DNA of 64,000 bases from Paenibacillus phocaeensis (GTDB lineage: Bacteria > Bacillota > Bacilli > Paenibacillales > Paenibacillaceae), in contig NZ_FCOQ01000012.1 in the NCBI RefSeq assembly GCF_900021165.1, forward strand, positions 271,147-335,146, given 5' to 3'. How positions within the stretch are numbered: position 1 is the first letter of the stretch; each line of letters starts with the position of its first letter. This document shows, piece by piece, positions 1 to 9,340 of this stretch. Below the pieces are notes generated by a model, which was given only the letters and a program-made list of their open reading frames with translations, was not told where the DNA came from and searched no databases. The position numbers and the translations under genes were made by a program.

Positions 1-885
1 GGACACCGGCAGGAACGCGTCCGACAGCGGGAATACGATCAGCACGAACGCCGCAATCAGCGTTACGTCGATCCGCCCGGCCGCCGCTTCACCGCCGGCC
101 CAGTACACCATAGAGACCACAACGAGGCCCACGATAAAGTGGCCGATAAAGCTGCGCCAGCGGGCCCAGGCCCGCAGCTTGCGGTCCTTGCGGGCCACTG
201 CAGCCTCGTCTTGCGCATAGGAGGCCAGAAACTCCGCAGTCCGGCCGCTAATCACCCAATCCCCAAGCCCCATCACGGCATCGGTTAACTTCTGGTATAA
301 CCCGTTCCGCTCGCGTTTGACCTCCTCATTGGTCCGCTGCGTCAGTCGCAGCGAGAGGTATGGCAACACCGCGACGAGGACGAAAATATAGACGGCCAGC
401 AGCAGCGCGAACACGACATCGAACATCCCCATGGCTATAACCGCCGCGGCATACAGAATAATCGCCACCACGCTTGGAAAAACAGTGCGAATATACACAT
501 TCTGCAGTTGCTCGATATCGTCGGCAAGCGCTCCGAGAATATCGCCCGTCCGGAACCGGGAGCGAATGAACAAGGCTTGCGGTTCCAGCACGCGATAGAG
601 GCGCACGCGCATTTTGCTCAGGATCCGCAGCACGGTATCATGGCCAACCAGCCGTTCGACATAGTGGATGACCGCCCGGCCGATCCCAAACGTGCGCACG
701 CCAACGATCGGAACATAGACCAGCAAGATGTTATAAGGCCGCAGCGCCGATTTGGAAATCAGAAATCCGGAGGTAAACATCAGCATTCCGGCAGCGAGCA
801 GCGTAAGTACGCCTAAGATCAGATATAACGCAAACCTTCCGCTGTACAATCGAAAATAAGGACGAACCCAGGACGCTTGTTTCAT
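1..885 (-). CDS. cydC: CydC, ABC exporter subunit for cytochrome bd assembly (partial)
   Basis: Membrane-domain half of the CydDC heterodimeric ABC exporter, which sends thiol compounds across the membrane and is needed to assemble cytochrome bd. The 295 visible residues hold the N-terminal transmembrane domain with several hydrophobic segments and the CydC-typical stretch YVERLVGHD followed by FRTGDILGALADDIEQLQ. The nucleotide-binding domain lies beyond the left edge, so the gene is cut by the window and not broken. Its ATG overlaps the TGA of cydD (ATGA), which indicates translational coupling as the last gene of cydABDC. CydC versus CydD was assigned by resemblance to the E. coli-style naming; the family itself is clear. 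Confidence 0.9.
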   Translation of the reverse strand, partial: MKQASWVRPYFRLYSGRFALYLILGVLTLLAAGMLMFTSGFLISKSALRPYNILLVYVPIVGVRTFGIGRAVIHYVERLVGHDTVLRILSKMRVRLYRVLEPQALFIRSRFRTGDILGALADDIEQLQNVYIRTVFPSVVAIILYAAAVIAMGMFDVVFALLLAVYIFVLVAVLPYLSLRLTQRTNEEVKRERNGLYQKLTDAVMGLGDWVISGRTAEFLASYAQDEAAVARKDRKLRAWARWRSFIGHFIVGLVVVSMVYWAGGEAAAGRIDVTLIAAFVLIVFPLSDAFLPVS

Positions 886-2618
886 TTAATCTCCCCCCGC
901 TGCGCCGACGCCAATCGATAATAAGCTCCCCGTCTGGCCATCAGCTCGGCATGCGTGCCGACTTCCGCCACTCGGCCTTGTTCCATCACGATGATGCGGT
1001 CCATCTCACGCATCCAGTGGAGCCGGTGAGTCGCCAAAATCACCAGCTTGTCTTCAAACAGAGGCAGCATCGTCTGCTTCAGCTCATATTCCGTCTCAAT
1101 ATCCAAATGCGCCGTTGGTTCATCGAGCAGGAGGATCGGCCGCCGGCTGAGCAAAGCCCGGGCCAGCGCCACACGCTGTTCCTGGCCGCCGCTCAAAGGC
1201 CGGCCGCCGCCGCCGATCCGCTCGTCGAGCCCGTCCGGCAGGCTGCGTACAAGCGCATCCAGCCCGGCGGCAGCTGCCGCGCGCTCCACCTCTCCCCGCA
1301 GCGCTTCCGGCGCATTAAACCGGATATTATCCGCGAGCGATCCGCTGAAAATATACGGATTTTGCGGGATATACGTAATCTGCTCCCGCCAGCCCGGCGC
1401 GGTCAAATCCCCCAGCTCCGTGCCGTTCAGGGCAAACCGGCCGGCGCTTGGCCGCAAGAATCCGCCAAGCACGTCGATCAGGGTCGATTTGCCGGCTCCG
1501 CTCTCGCCGATGATGCCGATCTTCCCGATGCCGCCCAGCGTCAGGTACACTTCCGCCAACGACGGCTTGGCTTCTTCTTCATGAATGACGCGGACCCCGC
1601 GCAAGCTCAGCATGCTCTCCGGCGTCCAGGTCCAGACCGTTCCCGCTGGTACCGGGGCAGCCTTGGCTGCTTCCTCCTCCGCCGCGGAGATAATCTCGTT
1701 CATCGCTTCACCCGCGGCTTTGCCGTCCTGGGTAGCATGGAAATCCGCGCCCACCATCCGCACGGGCAGGAAATACTCCGGCGCCAGAATCAACACGGTT
1801 AACGCCGGCAGCAATACCATTTCCCCGTTCACCAGCCGCAGGCCCAAGCTGACCGCCACCGAGGCGACGGACAACATCGTAAAGAAATCCAGGGCAAACG
1901 AGGACAGAAAGGCAACCCGCAGCGTCCGCAGCGTAGCCGACCGGTATGAATCGCTGACCCGTTCGATCGAAGCCGCATGCGATTGGCTGCGCCCCAGGAA
2001 CTTCAGCGTCTCCAGCCCGCGGAGCGAGTCCACGAAATGATTGGATAAGATCCGATACGATTTCAACTGCCGTTCGGTTTGCTTGCGTGCCGCAAGCCCC
2101 ACCAGAATCATAAACACGATCAGGATGGGCATCGTCACCGTCAGGATCACCCCGGAAGCCAAGTCCAATTTGTAGACGTACGCCAAAATCAGGATCGGCG
2201 TGAAGCCCGTCGCCAGCATGCGCGGCAGGAACAACTCCAGGTAATTGCGGTATTTCGTCACGCCTTCCAGCACCAAGGTCACCAGGTTTCCGGTACCTTC
2301 GATCCCGGCAAAGCGCGGACCCAGCTCAAACAGCTTCTCCAGCACCCGTTCCCGCAGGCTCTTCCCGGTCTCCTCGGCAAACGCGTACGCCGTTCGCTGC
2401 TGCAGCATACCGCAGCCCTGTCGCACGAGAAAAGCAAGCAGGAACAAGCCGGCCCCGCCGACTTGTTCCTGCAGTTTGGCTCCGGCAAACAAGGCGGAGA
2501 CAACCTCCGCCAGCCATTTAGCCTGCCAGATGATCGCAAAGCTTTGAACCAGGGTCAGCAAGGCCATGACGGCCATGACCGGCTTGATCCCTGCAATTTT
2601 CATAAGTCCGCGTCCCAT
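882..2618 (-). CDS. cydD: CydD, ABC exporter subunit for cytochrome bd assembly
   Basis: First half of the heterodimeric CydDC ABC exporter. The 578-residue protein has the full type IV ABC layout: an N-terminal transmembrane domain of about 310 residues, then an ATPase domain with Walker A GESGAGKST, signature LSGGQEQR, Walker B ILLLDEP and the switch histidine in ATHR. Its ATG overlaps the cydB stop (TAATG) and its own stop overlaps the cydC start, so cydB, cydD and cydC are tightly coupled. A second in-frame ATG at 2603 is possible but the overlap favours 2618. Length is normal for the family. Confidence 0.93.
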   Translation of the reverse strand: MGRGLMKIAGIKPVMAVMALLTLVQSFAIIWQAKWLAEVVSALFAGAKLQEQVGGAGLFLLAFLVRQGCGMLQQRTAYAFAEETGKSLRERVLEKLFELGPRFAGIEGTGNLVTLVLEGVTKYRNYLELFLPRMLATGFTPILILAYVYKLDLASGVILTVTMPILIVFMILVGLAARKQTERQLKSYRILSNHFVDSLRGLETLKFLGRSQSHAASIERVSDSYRSATLRTLRVAFLSSFALDFFTMLSVASVAVSLGLRLVNGEMVLLPALTVLILAPEYFLPVRMVGADFHATQDGKAAGEAMNEIISAAEEEAAKAAPVPAGTVWTWTPESMLSLRGVRVIHEEEAKPSLAEVYLTLGGIGKIGIIGESGAGKSTLIDVLGGFLRPSAGRFALNGTELGDLTAPGWREQITYIPQNPYIFSGSLADNIRFNAPEALRGEVERAAAAAGLDALVRSLPDGLDERIGGGGRPLSGGQEQRVALARALLSRRPILLLDEPTAHLDIETEYELKQTMLPLFEDKLVILATHRLHWMREMDRIIVMEQGRVAEVGTHAELMARRGAYYRLASAQRGEIK

Positions 2619-3631
2619 TAATATTCCAAATGCTCCTTCTCGTGTACCCGTTTATGGAAGACGAAATAACTCCAAATTTGATAACCGAGCACGAACGGCA
2701 GCAAGCTCAGCGCCACGATCGTCATCACCTTCAGGGAGTACTGCCCGGAAGCCGCATTATCGATCGTTAAGGAGAAGGCTTCGCTGATCGAGCTGACCAT
2801 CACCCGCGGGAACAAGCCGACAAATACCGCCGCAATCGACAATACGATCATCGCACCGGTCATCCCGAAGGCCCAGCCGTCCTTTTGCTTCTGAATGAAC
2901 CACCCGGCCAGTACGAAAGCCGCAACGCCCAGCAGAGCGACCAAGCCGATCAAGACGCCGCGCACTTCAAACACATCGGTCTCAAAGAACGTCAGCACGC
3001 CGAAAATCACGAACAAGGCGGCCAGCGGAATGAGCAGCTTGCCGGCCAGCTTCCGGGCCCGTTCCCGCAAACTTCCGGTCGTCCGCAACGAGGCGAACAG
3101 CAAGCCATGCACCAGGCACAACATCACGACTGTAATTCCGCCGATCAAGGTGTACAGGTTAACCATGTCAAACAGGCCCGCTCTCATCTCCATATCCGCG
3201 CCGATCGGCAAGCCCTTCAGCAGGCCGGAGAAGACGACGCCCAGCAGGAACGGAGGCAGGAGACTGCCGATAAAGACCGCCCAGTCCCACGTATCTTTCC
3301 ATTTCCCGTGATCCACTTTGCCGCGAAACTCGAAGGCAACGCCCCGCGCGATCAAGGCGAGCAGCAGCACGACCAGCGGTGTGTAATAGCCGCTGAACAG
3401 CGTGGCATACCAGTTCGGGAAAGCGGCGAACATCGCGCCGCCGGCCGTCAGCAGCCAAACTTCGTTCGCGTCCCAGAACGGGCCGATCGAATTGATGAGC
3501 ACCCGGCGTTCTATATCATTTTTGGCTAAAAACTTGGTACTCATTCCCACCCCGAAGTCGAAGCCTTCCAGGAAGAAGAAACCGACAAACAATACCGCGA
3601 CAAGGACAAACCAGAGTTCATTAAGAGACAT
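2618..3631 (-). CDS. cydB: Cytochrome bd ubiquinol/menaquinol oxidase subunit II
   Basis: Subunit II of the cytochrome bd terminal oxidase, an integral membrane protein that pairs with CydA to reduce oxygen with quinol electrons. The 337-residue sequence shows the family signatures FFLEGFDFGVG near residue 20 and GPFWDANEVWL near residue 50, and eight or nine hydrophobic segments. The start is set by AAGGAGGG a few bases upstream and lies inside the last 11 bases of cydA. The stop overlaps the cydD start by one base (TAATG). Nothing is missing. Confidence 0.96.
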   Translation of the reverse strand: MSLNELWFVLVAVLFVGFFFLEGFDFGVGMSTKFLAKNDIERRVLINSIGPFWDANEVWLLTAGGAMFAAFPNWYATLFSGYYTPLVVLLLALIARGVAFEFRGKVDHGKWKDTWDWAVFIGSLLPPFLLGVVFSGLLKGLPIGADMEMRAGLFDMVNLYTLIGGITVVMLCLVHGLLFASLRTTGSLRERARKLAGKLLIPLAALFVIFGVLTFFETDVFEVRGVLIGLVALLGVAAFVLAGWFIQKQKDGWAFGMTGAMIVLSIAAVFVGLFPRVMVSSISEAFSLTIDNAASGQYSLKVMTIVALSLLPFVLGYQIWSYFVFHKRVHEKEHLEY

Positions 3632-5027
3632 GGTATCCCTCCTTACCGAATGGATCCCCTAACTGTTCCGAGCCGCTCGTGATCTCATTCGGTCCTTTCT
3701 TAATCACTTTCACGAACAGGTAAGCCATAACCGCCCCAAGCACCGCATAGATCAGGGTGAAGGCAATGAGCGAGAACAGAATTTGTCCGCCGGTGACGCT
3801 AGGCGACACGCTGTCCTTCGTCTGCATCAGGCCGAATACCGTCCAGGGCTGGCGGCCGATTTCCGTCATGATCCAGCCGGAGGTGTTCGCGATAAACGGC
3901 AGCGAAATGGACCACAACATCACGCGGTAAAACCAATTGTTGCTCGGTTGATCAAGTTTCTTGCGCCAAGCCAGATACGTTCCGTACAATCCAAGCACGA
4001 TCATCAGACAGCCGGCGGCGATCATGATCCGGAAGCTCCAGAAGGTCGTCCGCACCGGAGGAATATAGTCGCCGGGACCGTAGGCTTGCTCATATTCGGC
4101 TTGAAGCTCATGCATGCCTTTGACCTCGCCGGAGAACTTGCTGTAGGACAGGAAGCTCAGCAGGTAAGGGATTTTGATCTCAAAGTCGTTCTTCCCGTTG
4201 GCCGAATCAATGTGAGCATAAAGCGTCCAAGGTGCCGGGTCCCCCGACTTGCCCCAGAGACCTTCGGAGGCCGCCATCTTCATCGGCTGCGTCTTCACCA
4301 GATATTGCGCCTGCTGATGGCCGAACAACGCCGTTCCGAACGAAGCGATCAAAGCAACGATGATCCCGATCGTAAAAGATTTCTTGAAAAAGGCCGTGTC
4401 CTGGCGTCTCAGCAGTTTATACGCGCTGACCCCGGCAATCAGGAAGGCCCCGGTTGCAAAAGCGCCCAGCACGGTATGCGGGAACTCCACCCACAGCTGG
4501 CCGTTGCCGATCAAGGCAAAGAAGTCGTTCATCTCGGCACGTCCGTTGTTGATCTCGAAGCCGACCGGACGCTGCATAAACGAGTTGGCGGCCAAAATCC
4601 AGAACGCCGATACCGTCGTCCCCAAAGCAACCAGCCATATGCACAGGAGGTGGACCTTCTTGGACAAGCGATCCCAACCGAAAATCCACAAGCCGATGAA
4701 GGTCGATTCCATAAAGAAGGCGAACAGGGCCTCCACCGCCAGCGGCGCACCAAAGACGTCGCCAACGAATCGGGAATAATCCGACCAGTTCATCCCGAAC
4801 TGGAATTCCTGGAGAATCCCTGTCACGACCCCTACCGCGAAATTGATCAGGAACAGTTTCCCCCAAAACTTGGCCATCCGTTTGTATTCTTCTTTCCCCT
4901 TCACGACATACATCGTTTCCATGATCGCGATGAGCAGCACCAGACCGATGGACAAGGGAACAAAGAAGAAATGGAAAATCGTTGTGACTGCAAACTGAAG
5001 GCGTGCAAGCAGAACCGGATCCAGCAT
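3621..5027 (-). CDS. cydA: Cytochrome bd ubiquinol/menaquinol oxidase subunit I
   Basis: Haem-bearing subunit I of cytochrome bd oxidase. The 468-residue length and the short loop between the central helices mark the short-Q-loop type usual in Bacillales. Visible landmarks are the N-terminal RLQFAVTTIFHFFFVPL with haem-ligand histidine, the Gln-rich HQQAQ segment and the highly conserved GRQPW motif near residue 390. It is the first gene of cydABDC and overlaps cydB by 11 bases. The ribosome binding site (AGGGAAAAG) is only moderate. The long AT-rich upstream region carries a Rex/Fnr-like dyad, in keeping with oxygen or redox control of cyd operons in Bacillus. Confidence 0.96.
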   Translation of the reverse strand: MLDPVLLARLQFAVTTIFHFFFVPLSIGLVLLIAIMETMYVVKGKEEYKRMAKFWGKLFLINFAVGVVTGILQEFQFGMNWSDYSRFVGDVFGAPLAVEALFAFFMESTFIGLWIFGWDRLSKKVHLLCIWLVALGTTVSAFWILAANSFMQRPVGFEINNGRAEMNDFFALIGNGQLWVEFPHTVLGAFATGAFLIAGVSAYKLLRRQDTAFFKKSFTIGIIVALIASFGTALFGHQQAQYLVKTQPMKMAASEGLWGKSGDPAPWTLYAHIDSANGKNDFEIKIPYLLSFLSYSKFSGEVKGMHELQAEYEQAYGPGDYIPPVRTTFWSFRIMIAAGCLMIVLGLYGTYLAWRKKLDQPSNNWFYRVMLWSISLPFIANTSGWIMTEIGRQPWTVFGLMQTKDSVSPSVTGGQILFSLIAFTLIYAVLGAVMAYLFVKVIKKGPNEITSGSEQLGDPFGKEGYHVS

Positions 5028-5112
5028 TTCTTTTCCCTACTTTCTAATTATTATTATCTAATGTGAATTCTATCACTGAATCATGAAAACTAACGGGGAA
5101 AAAGTAATAATT

Positions 5113-5130
5113 TTGTGACAGAAATCACAT
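5113..5130. promoter_or_regulatory. Rex/Fnr-type dyad upstream of cydA
   Basis: The 18 bases read TTGTGACAGAAATCACAT. They match the Rex consensus TTGTGA-N6-TCACAA at all but the last base and contain a perfect Fnr-type TGTGA-N6-TCACA core. The dyad lies about 90 bp upstream of cydA. A half-site follows at 5138-5144 (TGTCACA), and a weaker dyad (TTGACATTAATGTGA) sits at 5204-5218. Rex control of cydABCD is known in B. subtilis; which protein binds here cannot be read from the sequence. The 305-bp region 5028-5332 otherwise holds only divergent promoter sequence. Confidence 0.6.
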
Positions 5131-5283
5131 GAGATATGTCACAACTTCGAATGTTGAGCTCAAACCAGCGTCGGTCCAACGTTTTTTTGAAAATCACGAT
5201 ATTTTGACATTAATGTGACCAAACTCACCGTGATTCTATCAAGCAAAAAGTTGAAAAAAGGTTGCGATATTGCTCGTTTTCAT

Positions 5284-5303
5284 TGATAATAATTATCATT
5301 ATC
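5284..5303. promoter_or_regulatory. Fur box upstream of siderophore-binding lipoprotein
   Basis: TGATAATAATTATCA at 5284-5298 is a perfect 7-1-7 Fur site as defined in B. subtilis, and 5285-5303 matches the classical 19-bp box at 17 positions. It lies 30 to 50 bp upstream of the start codon, where it would cover the core promoter, so the downstream gene should be induced by iron starvation. Confidence 0.88.
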
Positions 5304-5332
5304 ATAATATTGGATCATGGAGGATATCGAAT

Positions 5333-6352
5333 ATGTACAAAGGCATCAAATCTTCTTTCGTTGCGGTCCTGCTGCTGGGGTTGACCGTCCTGTTAGCGGC
5401 ATGCGGAGGCGACGCAAGTTCGCCAACCAACGGGGATTCGCAGACTTCGGCCAACGGCGCCGCCGAACAACCGAAATCAGGTAATCCGACTGAGGCAGAG
5501 CCGCCTTCCGACCGCCTACTCACAGACGCCGCAGGCCATGAAGTGACCGTCCCGGCTAACCCTCAGCGTATCATCGCCTCTTATCTGGAAGATCATTTGG
5601 TCGCGCTTGGCATCAAGCCGGTTGCCCAATGGTCCGCGAAAGGCGGAAAATCCGTGCAGAACTATTTGCAGGACGCCTTAAAGGACATCCCGACGATACC
5701 TTCCGAGCTTCCCTATGAAGCCGTGATGAGTTTTCAACCCGATCTGATCATTCTGGACAGCGCGGAGCTGGCCAGCGGTGACAAATACGCGCAATATGCC
5801 AAAATCGCTCCAACCTACGTCGTAGGGACGGAACAAAACAACGATTGGCGCGAAGAATTGCTTGTCGTGGGCGATGTTCTGAATAAATCGGAGGAAGCGC
5901 GCAAGGTACTGGATGAATACGAAGCCAAAGCGAACGAAGCCAAAACAAAAATTCAGCAGGACATCGGCGAGGCATCCGCAGCCGTGCTTTGGATTACCGC
6001 CAAGAACACTTATGCGGTTCATGAAAAGCTGTCCAGTGGCGACGTGCTCTATCACGATCTCGGTCTCAAGGTGCCTGAACAAGTGAAGGAAATCTCCGAC
6101 ACCGCCACCGCCAACTGGAATCCGATTTCCAAGGAGAAGCTGGCCGAACTAAATGCCGATTATCTGTTTATTGTTAAGAGCACCGCGATCACCATGGAAG
6201 AACTGCAAGCCGATCCGATTTGGTCCGGAATTCCAGCGGTGAAGGAAGGCCGCGTATACGAATTTGGAGCCGATTCCAGTTGGCTTTATACCGGTGTTGT
6301 CGCTAACGGAAAAATCATCGATGATGTTCTGAGCAGCATCTTGCCGCAGTAA
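5333..6352 (+). CDS. Iron-siderophore ABC transporter substrate-binding lipoprotein (orphan)
   Basis: Type III periplasmic-binding-like lipoprotein that should capture a ferric siderophore at the cell surface. The first 25 residues form a lipoprotein signal ending LLAAC-GG, followed by a linker rich in Ser, Asn and Pro, then the FhuD/FeuA-like fold starting at RLLTDAAGHEVTVPANPQRI. The ATG at 5333 was chosen because GGAGG lies 10 bases upstream and the signal peptide begins there; the open frame extends upstream into the Fur box without support. No permease or ATPase lies beside it, so it must work with components encoded elsewhere, perhaps the yclNOP-like system at 13-16 kb. Its ligand cannot be told. 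Confidence 0.88.
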   Translation: MYKGIKSSFVAVLLLGLTVLLAACGGDASSPTNGDSQTSANGAAEQPKSGNPTEAEPPSDRLLTDAAGHEVTVPANPQRIIASYLEDHLVALGIKPVAQWSAKGGKSVQNYLQDALKDIPTIPSELPYEAVMSFQPDLIILDSAELASGDKYAQYAKIAPTYVVGTEQNNDWREELLVVGDVLNKSEEARKVLDEYEAKANEAKTKIQQDIGEASAAVLWITAKNTYAVHEKLSSGDVLYHDLGLKVPEQVKEISDTATANWNPISKEKLAELNADYLFIVKSTAITMEELQADPIWSGIPAVKEGRVYEFGADSSWLYTGVVANGKIIDDVLSSILPQ

Positions 6353-6381
6353 CCCTTGATTATAAAATAACTGGCGGGTGG

Positions 6382-6759
6382 CTAGTCTTCTATGGCTCGT
6401 CTCCCGTCCAGCAAATGCAATACGGTCAACAGCGGATGGCTCCATAGCATCCGCGGTCCGGCATAAGCCATTACCTGGCGGATCCGCTCCCGCTGAACAG
6501 CTGCATAACAATGTACCGGGCACGCCAGGCAAGTCGTCTTGCCTTCACCGAACCGGCAGCGGTCCAGCCGCTGCTCGGCATATCGGTGAAGTTCGGCGCA
6601 TTCGGCGCACAAAGGGGCTCTCGTGCCCTGTGCCGCCTGCGGTTGCGCCGGGTTGTTTGACCTCCTGCCGCCATGGATATTGCGGCAATACAACGCGATC
6701 ATCAGAGCCACGGTTTTCTTCTCCCGTCGAATCCGCGGCCCGTTGACGCTAGTTGACAT
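6382..6759 (-). CDS. YgbA_NO family (nitrous oxide-stimulated promoter) protein
   Basis: Small cysteine-rich cytoplasmic protein of about 125 residues. It resembles the YgbA_NO family, named for genes induced by nitrogen oxides; the biochemical role is not known to me. Visible features are LCAEC followed by CRFGEGKTTCLACPVHCY, a likely metal or cluster site, and the family-typical PRMLWSHP near the C-terminus. The ATG at 6759 was chosen because GGGAGG lies just upstream; it overlaps the last 11 bases of the ABC permease, so this is the third gene of an ATPase-permease-YgbA unit. The frame upstream of 6759 belongs to the permease overlap. Confidence 0.78.
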   Translation of the reverse strand: MSTSVNGPRIRREKKTVALMIALYCRNIHGGRRSNNPAQPQAAQGTRAPLCAECAELHRYAEQRLDRCRFGEGKTTCLACPVHCYAAVQRERIRQVMAYAGPRMLWSHPLLTVLHLLDGRRAIED

Positions 6760-8416
6760 TCGGCAATTCCTCCCTCGTTGCTCCAAGCGTCCGGAAGGCA
6801 AGCCTCCAACCTATCCACGTCCCGATAATCATCAGCACCCCGTACCCAACCACGCCGAAAGGAACCGCCGTCGCCGCCCAATGCAGCAAACCGAACCCGC
6901 CCAGCAGAAGCATCAGTCCCATCACGACGAAGGTTTGATTCTGTTGTCCCGCCGCATCGAACGGCTCCGAGAAAGGGAGTCCCTTGCGTAAGAACAGGAA
7001 GCTCAGGATGGCGTAACATTGCATCGCAATTCCTGCCACGATCAGGTCCGGCAGAATGGAAGCGCCGAATAACACTGCAAATATGGCAGCCTCCACCAAG
7101 TACAAAGGCACCATGAGCCGGACTAAACTGGCCTTCAGAGCGGCCTTGTAGATCGGTGCTTCCCCGGGAATCGGGGCCGTCCGGTAAATCCAGGCTGCTT
7201 TATATCTGCTCGAGAAACGCAGCATCATGATTAAAGTGGGAAGCATGATCCCGCTAAAATAGATGAACAAATACGTCCGGGTGCCGGATATTCCCTCCAG
7301 GCCCCGATCCAGTCCGTTCGAGAACAGGAAGATGAAAGGGAACACGATGGAGAAGCCCAGGGAAGGGTAGACCTTCAGCTTAAATTCCCGCTCCGTCCCC
7401 ATCAAGGCCCAGGCAAACCGGAAAAAGGCGCTTTCCTGCGGCGTGGAACAAATCCAATCGGCGAATCGGCGCAGCGCCTTCCCTGACCCTTGGCCGCTCT
7501 TGGCGCTGGGCTCCGCCAGCTTCTGCAGGTTCCGCTCCAGCGCCGGCATCAGCTTCAGGTACAGCAGGAAGGCCGCCAGCGGAACGGCAAGGGACAACGC
7601 CGCCAGCCCGGCGTAGGCCTGACCTTCGCCCGGGTGCAGGAGGGTCTGAAACGCCGCTCCAACCCATACCGGCGGCAGCAGGTACTGCCACCACGCCGGA
7701 TTGAAGGTAACGTCCATCGCCGTCAAATCGAAGAGCCGGACCAACACCTGATACCCCACGGCAATCGTAATGGTCATCCCGATCTGCACGTAATTGATCA
7801 TATCCTTCAGCTTCTCCCCGTCAAAAAAACGCAGCACAACCAAATACAGCAGAGCGGTCAACACCACGATCAGCAGATCCATCAGGATCAGCTCCAGCAG
7901 CATTAGGCCAAAGAATCCGATTCCCTGCCGAAACAGTCCGACGGCCAGCGGAATCACCGCAATCGCTCCGGTCAGAAAAAACAAATACATAAAAATATGC
8001 ACCGTCTTCGCCATCGTCAGGGTGCGTCGGCTGATCGGCTTGGTCGCCAGAATACCGCGATCCCGGATGTCCAGCAGCACCGAAGAGAAATCGGAGATCA
8101 TCGAAGTCATAACCATAAACATGATGATGCCGAACAAGATGCTCATCTGGAACAGCAAATTGTCCCCCATCAAGACAAACATGGAGCTAAGTCCGCCAAA
8201 AATGACATACAACCAGAGCGATCGCAGGAACTGGTTTCCCTCCTCTGCTTCGCCTTGCTGTTTCTGCTTCGATTTATTGACCAGCGTCGGTACCCTTCTT
8301 GCATCCATCGTCAGCTTGACCTGAACAATTCGCCGCATAACCGGGTAGTCCACGCCCAGCTTCTCGAACAGACTGCGGAACCGATCCAACACCAGCAAGC
8401 TCTTCATCGCTTCCAT
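6749..8416 (-). CDS. ABC-2 type exporter permease
   Basis: Polytopic membrane protein of 555 residues with roughly 12 hydrophobic segments, the partner of the ATPase encoded just upstream (gap 3 bp, GAGGTG ribosome site inside the ATPase end). The segment DIRDRGILATKPISRRTL is the kind of coupling region found in large ABC-2 permeases such as B. subtilis YthQ, which it may correspond to. A central hydrophilic region near residues 290-330 separates two halves. The exported substrate is unknown. Confidence 0.8.
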   Translation of the reverse strand: MEAMKSLLVLDRFRSLFEKLGVDYPVMRRIVQVKLTMDARRVPTLVNKSKQKQQGEAEEGNQFLRSLWLYVIFGGLSSMFVLMGDNLLFQMSILFGIIMFMVMTSMISDFSSVLLDIRDRGILATKPISRRTLTMAKTVHIFMYLFFLTGAIAVIPLAVGLFRQGIGFFGLMLLELILMDLLIVVLTALLYLVVLRFFDGEKLKDMINYVQIGMTITIAVGYQVLVRLFDLTAMDVTFNPAWWQYLLPPVWVGAAFQTLLHPGEGQAYAGLAALSLAVPLAAFLLYLKLMPALERNLQKLAEPSAKSGQGSGKALRRFADWICSTPQESAFFRFAWALMGTEREFKLKVYPSLGFSIVFPFIFLFSNGLDRGLEGISGTRTYLFIYFSGIMLPTLIMMLRFSSRYKAAWIYRTAPIPGEAPIYKAALKASLVRLMVPLYLVEAAIFAVLFGASILPDLIVAGIAMQCYAILSFLFLRKGLPFSEPFDAAGQQNQTFVVMGLMLLLGGFGLLHWAATAVPFGVVGYGVLMIIGTWIGWRLAFRTLGATREELPNVN

Positions 8417-8419
8417 AAG

Positions 8420-9208
8420 CTACACCTCTTGCACAATGGATACGAGCCGACCGGCGATATCCTGATGCTCGTTGAACCCGGTTAACTGGTTGAAAATCTG
8501 TTCCAACGACCCTTCATGGTTCTGTTCCTTCAACTCATCAAAGGTGCCGTCCGCCACAATGCGGCCCCCGTCCAGCAAGACGATCCGGCTGCTGATCTTC
8601 TCAACCACATCCATTATATGAGAGGAGTAGAAAATCGCTTTGCCTTGCGCTGCCAGAAGAGCGAGCATTTCCTTGACGACCATGACGCTATTGGCGTCAA
8701 GGCCGCTCAGCGGCTCGTCCAGAAACAGCACGTCCGGATTGTGCAGCAGGCTGGAGATTAACAACACCTTCTGCTTCATCCCTTTGGAGAACGTGGTGAT
8801 CCGGGAGTTAAACACGTCCTTCAGGCCAAACTCCGTCACCATGCGTCGGGCTTTCATCTCCGCGTCATCGGCGGATAAGCCGTACAACTCGCCAATAAAG
8901 GTTAAATACTCGCGTGCCGTCAGCGTATCATAAAGCTCGGCAATTTCCGGAACGTAACCGATGCGCTTCTTGTACTCGGTCCCTCCGTCGCCGGGGGTTT
9001 GTCCGAACACGCGAACCTCCCCGCGATATCCATCTACCAGACCGAGCATGATCTTCACCGTGGTGCTTTTGCCTGCCCCGTTTGGTCCGATATAACCGAT
9101 AATCTGCCCCGGGTACACCTCCAAATCCACGCCGTTCAGGACTTCCCGGCCTCCGTAGCTCATGCGCAAGTCCGCCAGCTTAATGACCGGCTCCTTCGTT
9201 ATTATCAT
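8420..9208 (-). CDS. ABC-2 type exporter ATP-binding protein
   Basis: Cytoplasmic ATPase of about 262 residues. Motifs in order are Walker A GPNGAGKST, signature FSKGMKQK, Walker B VLFLDEP, and the D-loop SGLD. The signature with SKGMKQK is usual for ABC-2 exporters of the CcmA/YthP kind. ATG at 9208 was preferred over the in-frame GTG at 9226 because AAAGGGG is well spaced for the ATG. First gene of the three-gene unit with the permease and the YgbA_NO protein. Confidence 0.88.
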   Translation of the reverse strand: MIITKEPVIKLADLRMSYGGREVLNGVDLEVYPGQIIGYIGPNGAGKSTTVKIMLGLVDGYRGEVRVFGQTPGDGGTEYKKRIGYVPEIAELYDTLTAREYLTFIGELYGLSADDAEMKARRMVTEFGLKDVFNSRITTFSKGMKQKVLLISSLLHNPDVLFLDEPLSGLDANSVMVVKEMLALLAAQGKAIFYSSHIMDVVEKISSRIVLLDGGRIVADGTFDELKEQNHEGSLEQIFNQLTGFNEHQDIAGRLVSIVQEV

Positions 9209-9279
9209 CGATTCAGCCCCTTTCACTGCCCCCAGTTTACCATAGATTGCCTGAAAAAGCGGGTGATTTCCTCACAGAA

Positions 9280-9320
9280 GAAGGCATCCCCCGGACCCCA
9301 GCGGTACGGAAGATGCCTTC
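9280..9320 (-). terminator. Hairpin downstream of katA
   Basis: Inverted repeat GAAGGCATC at 9280-9288 and GATGCCTTC at 9312-9320 between katA and the exporter operon. The trailing T content is modest on both strands, so it is a probable rather than certain terminator. Confidence 0.6.
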
Positions 9321-9340
9321 TTTATTGGAAAGGGATTTAC

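Noticed and set aside
951..1802. Long plus-strand frames opposite cydD (and similar ones opposite katA, nirB, cydA)
   Set aside because: Typical antisense frames of GC-rich genes; basic, low-complexity products without motifs or ribosome sites.
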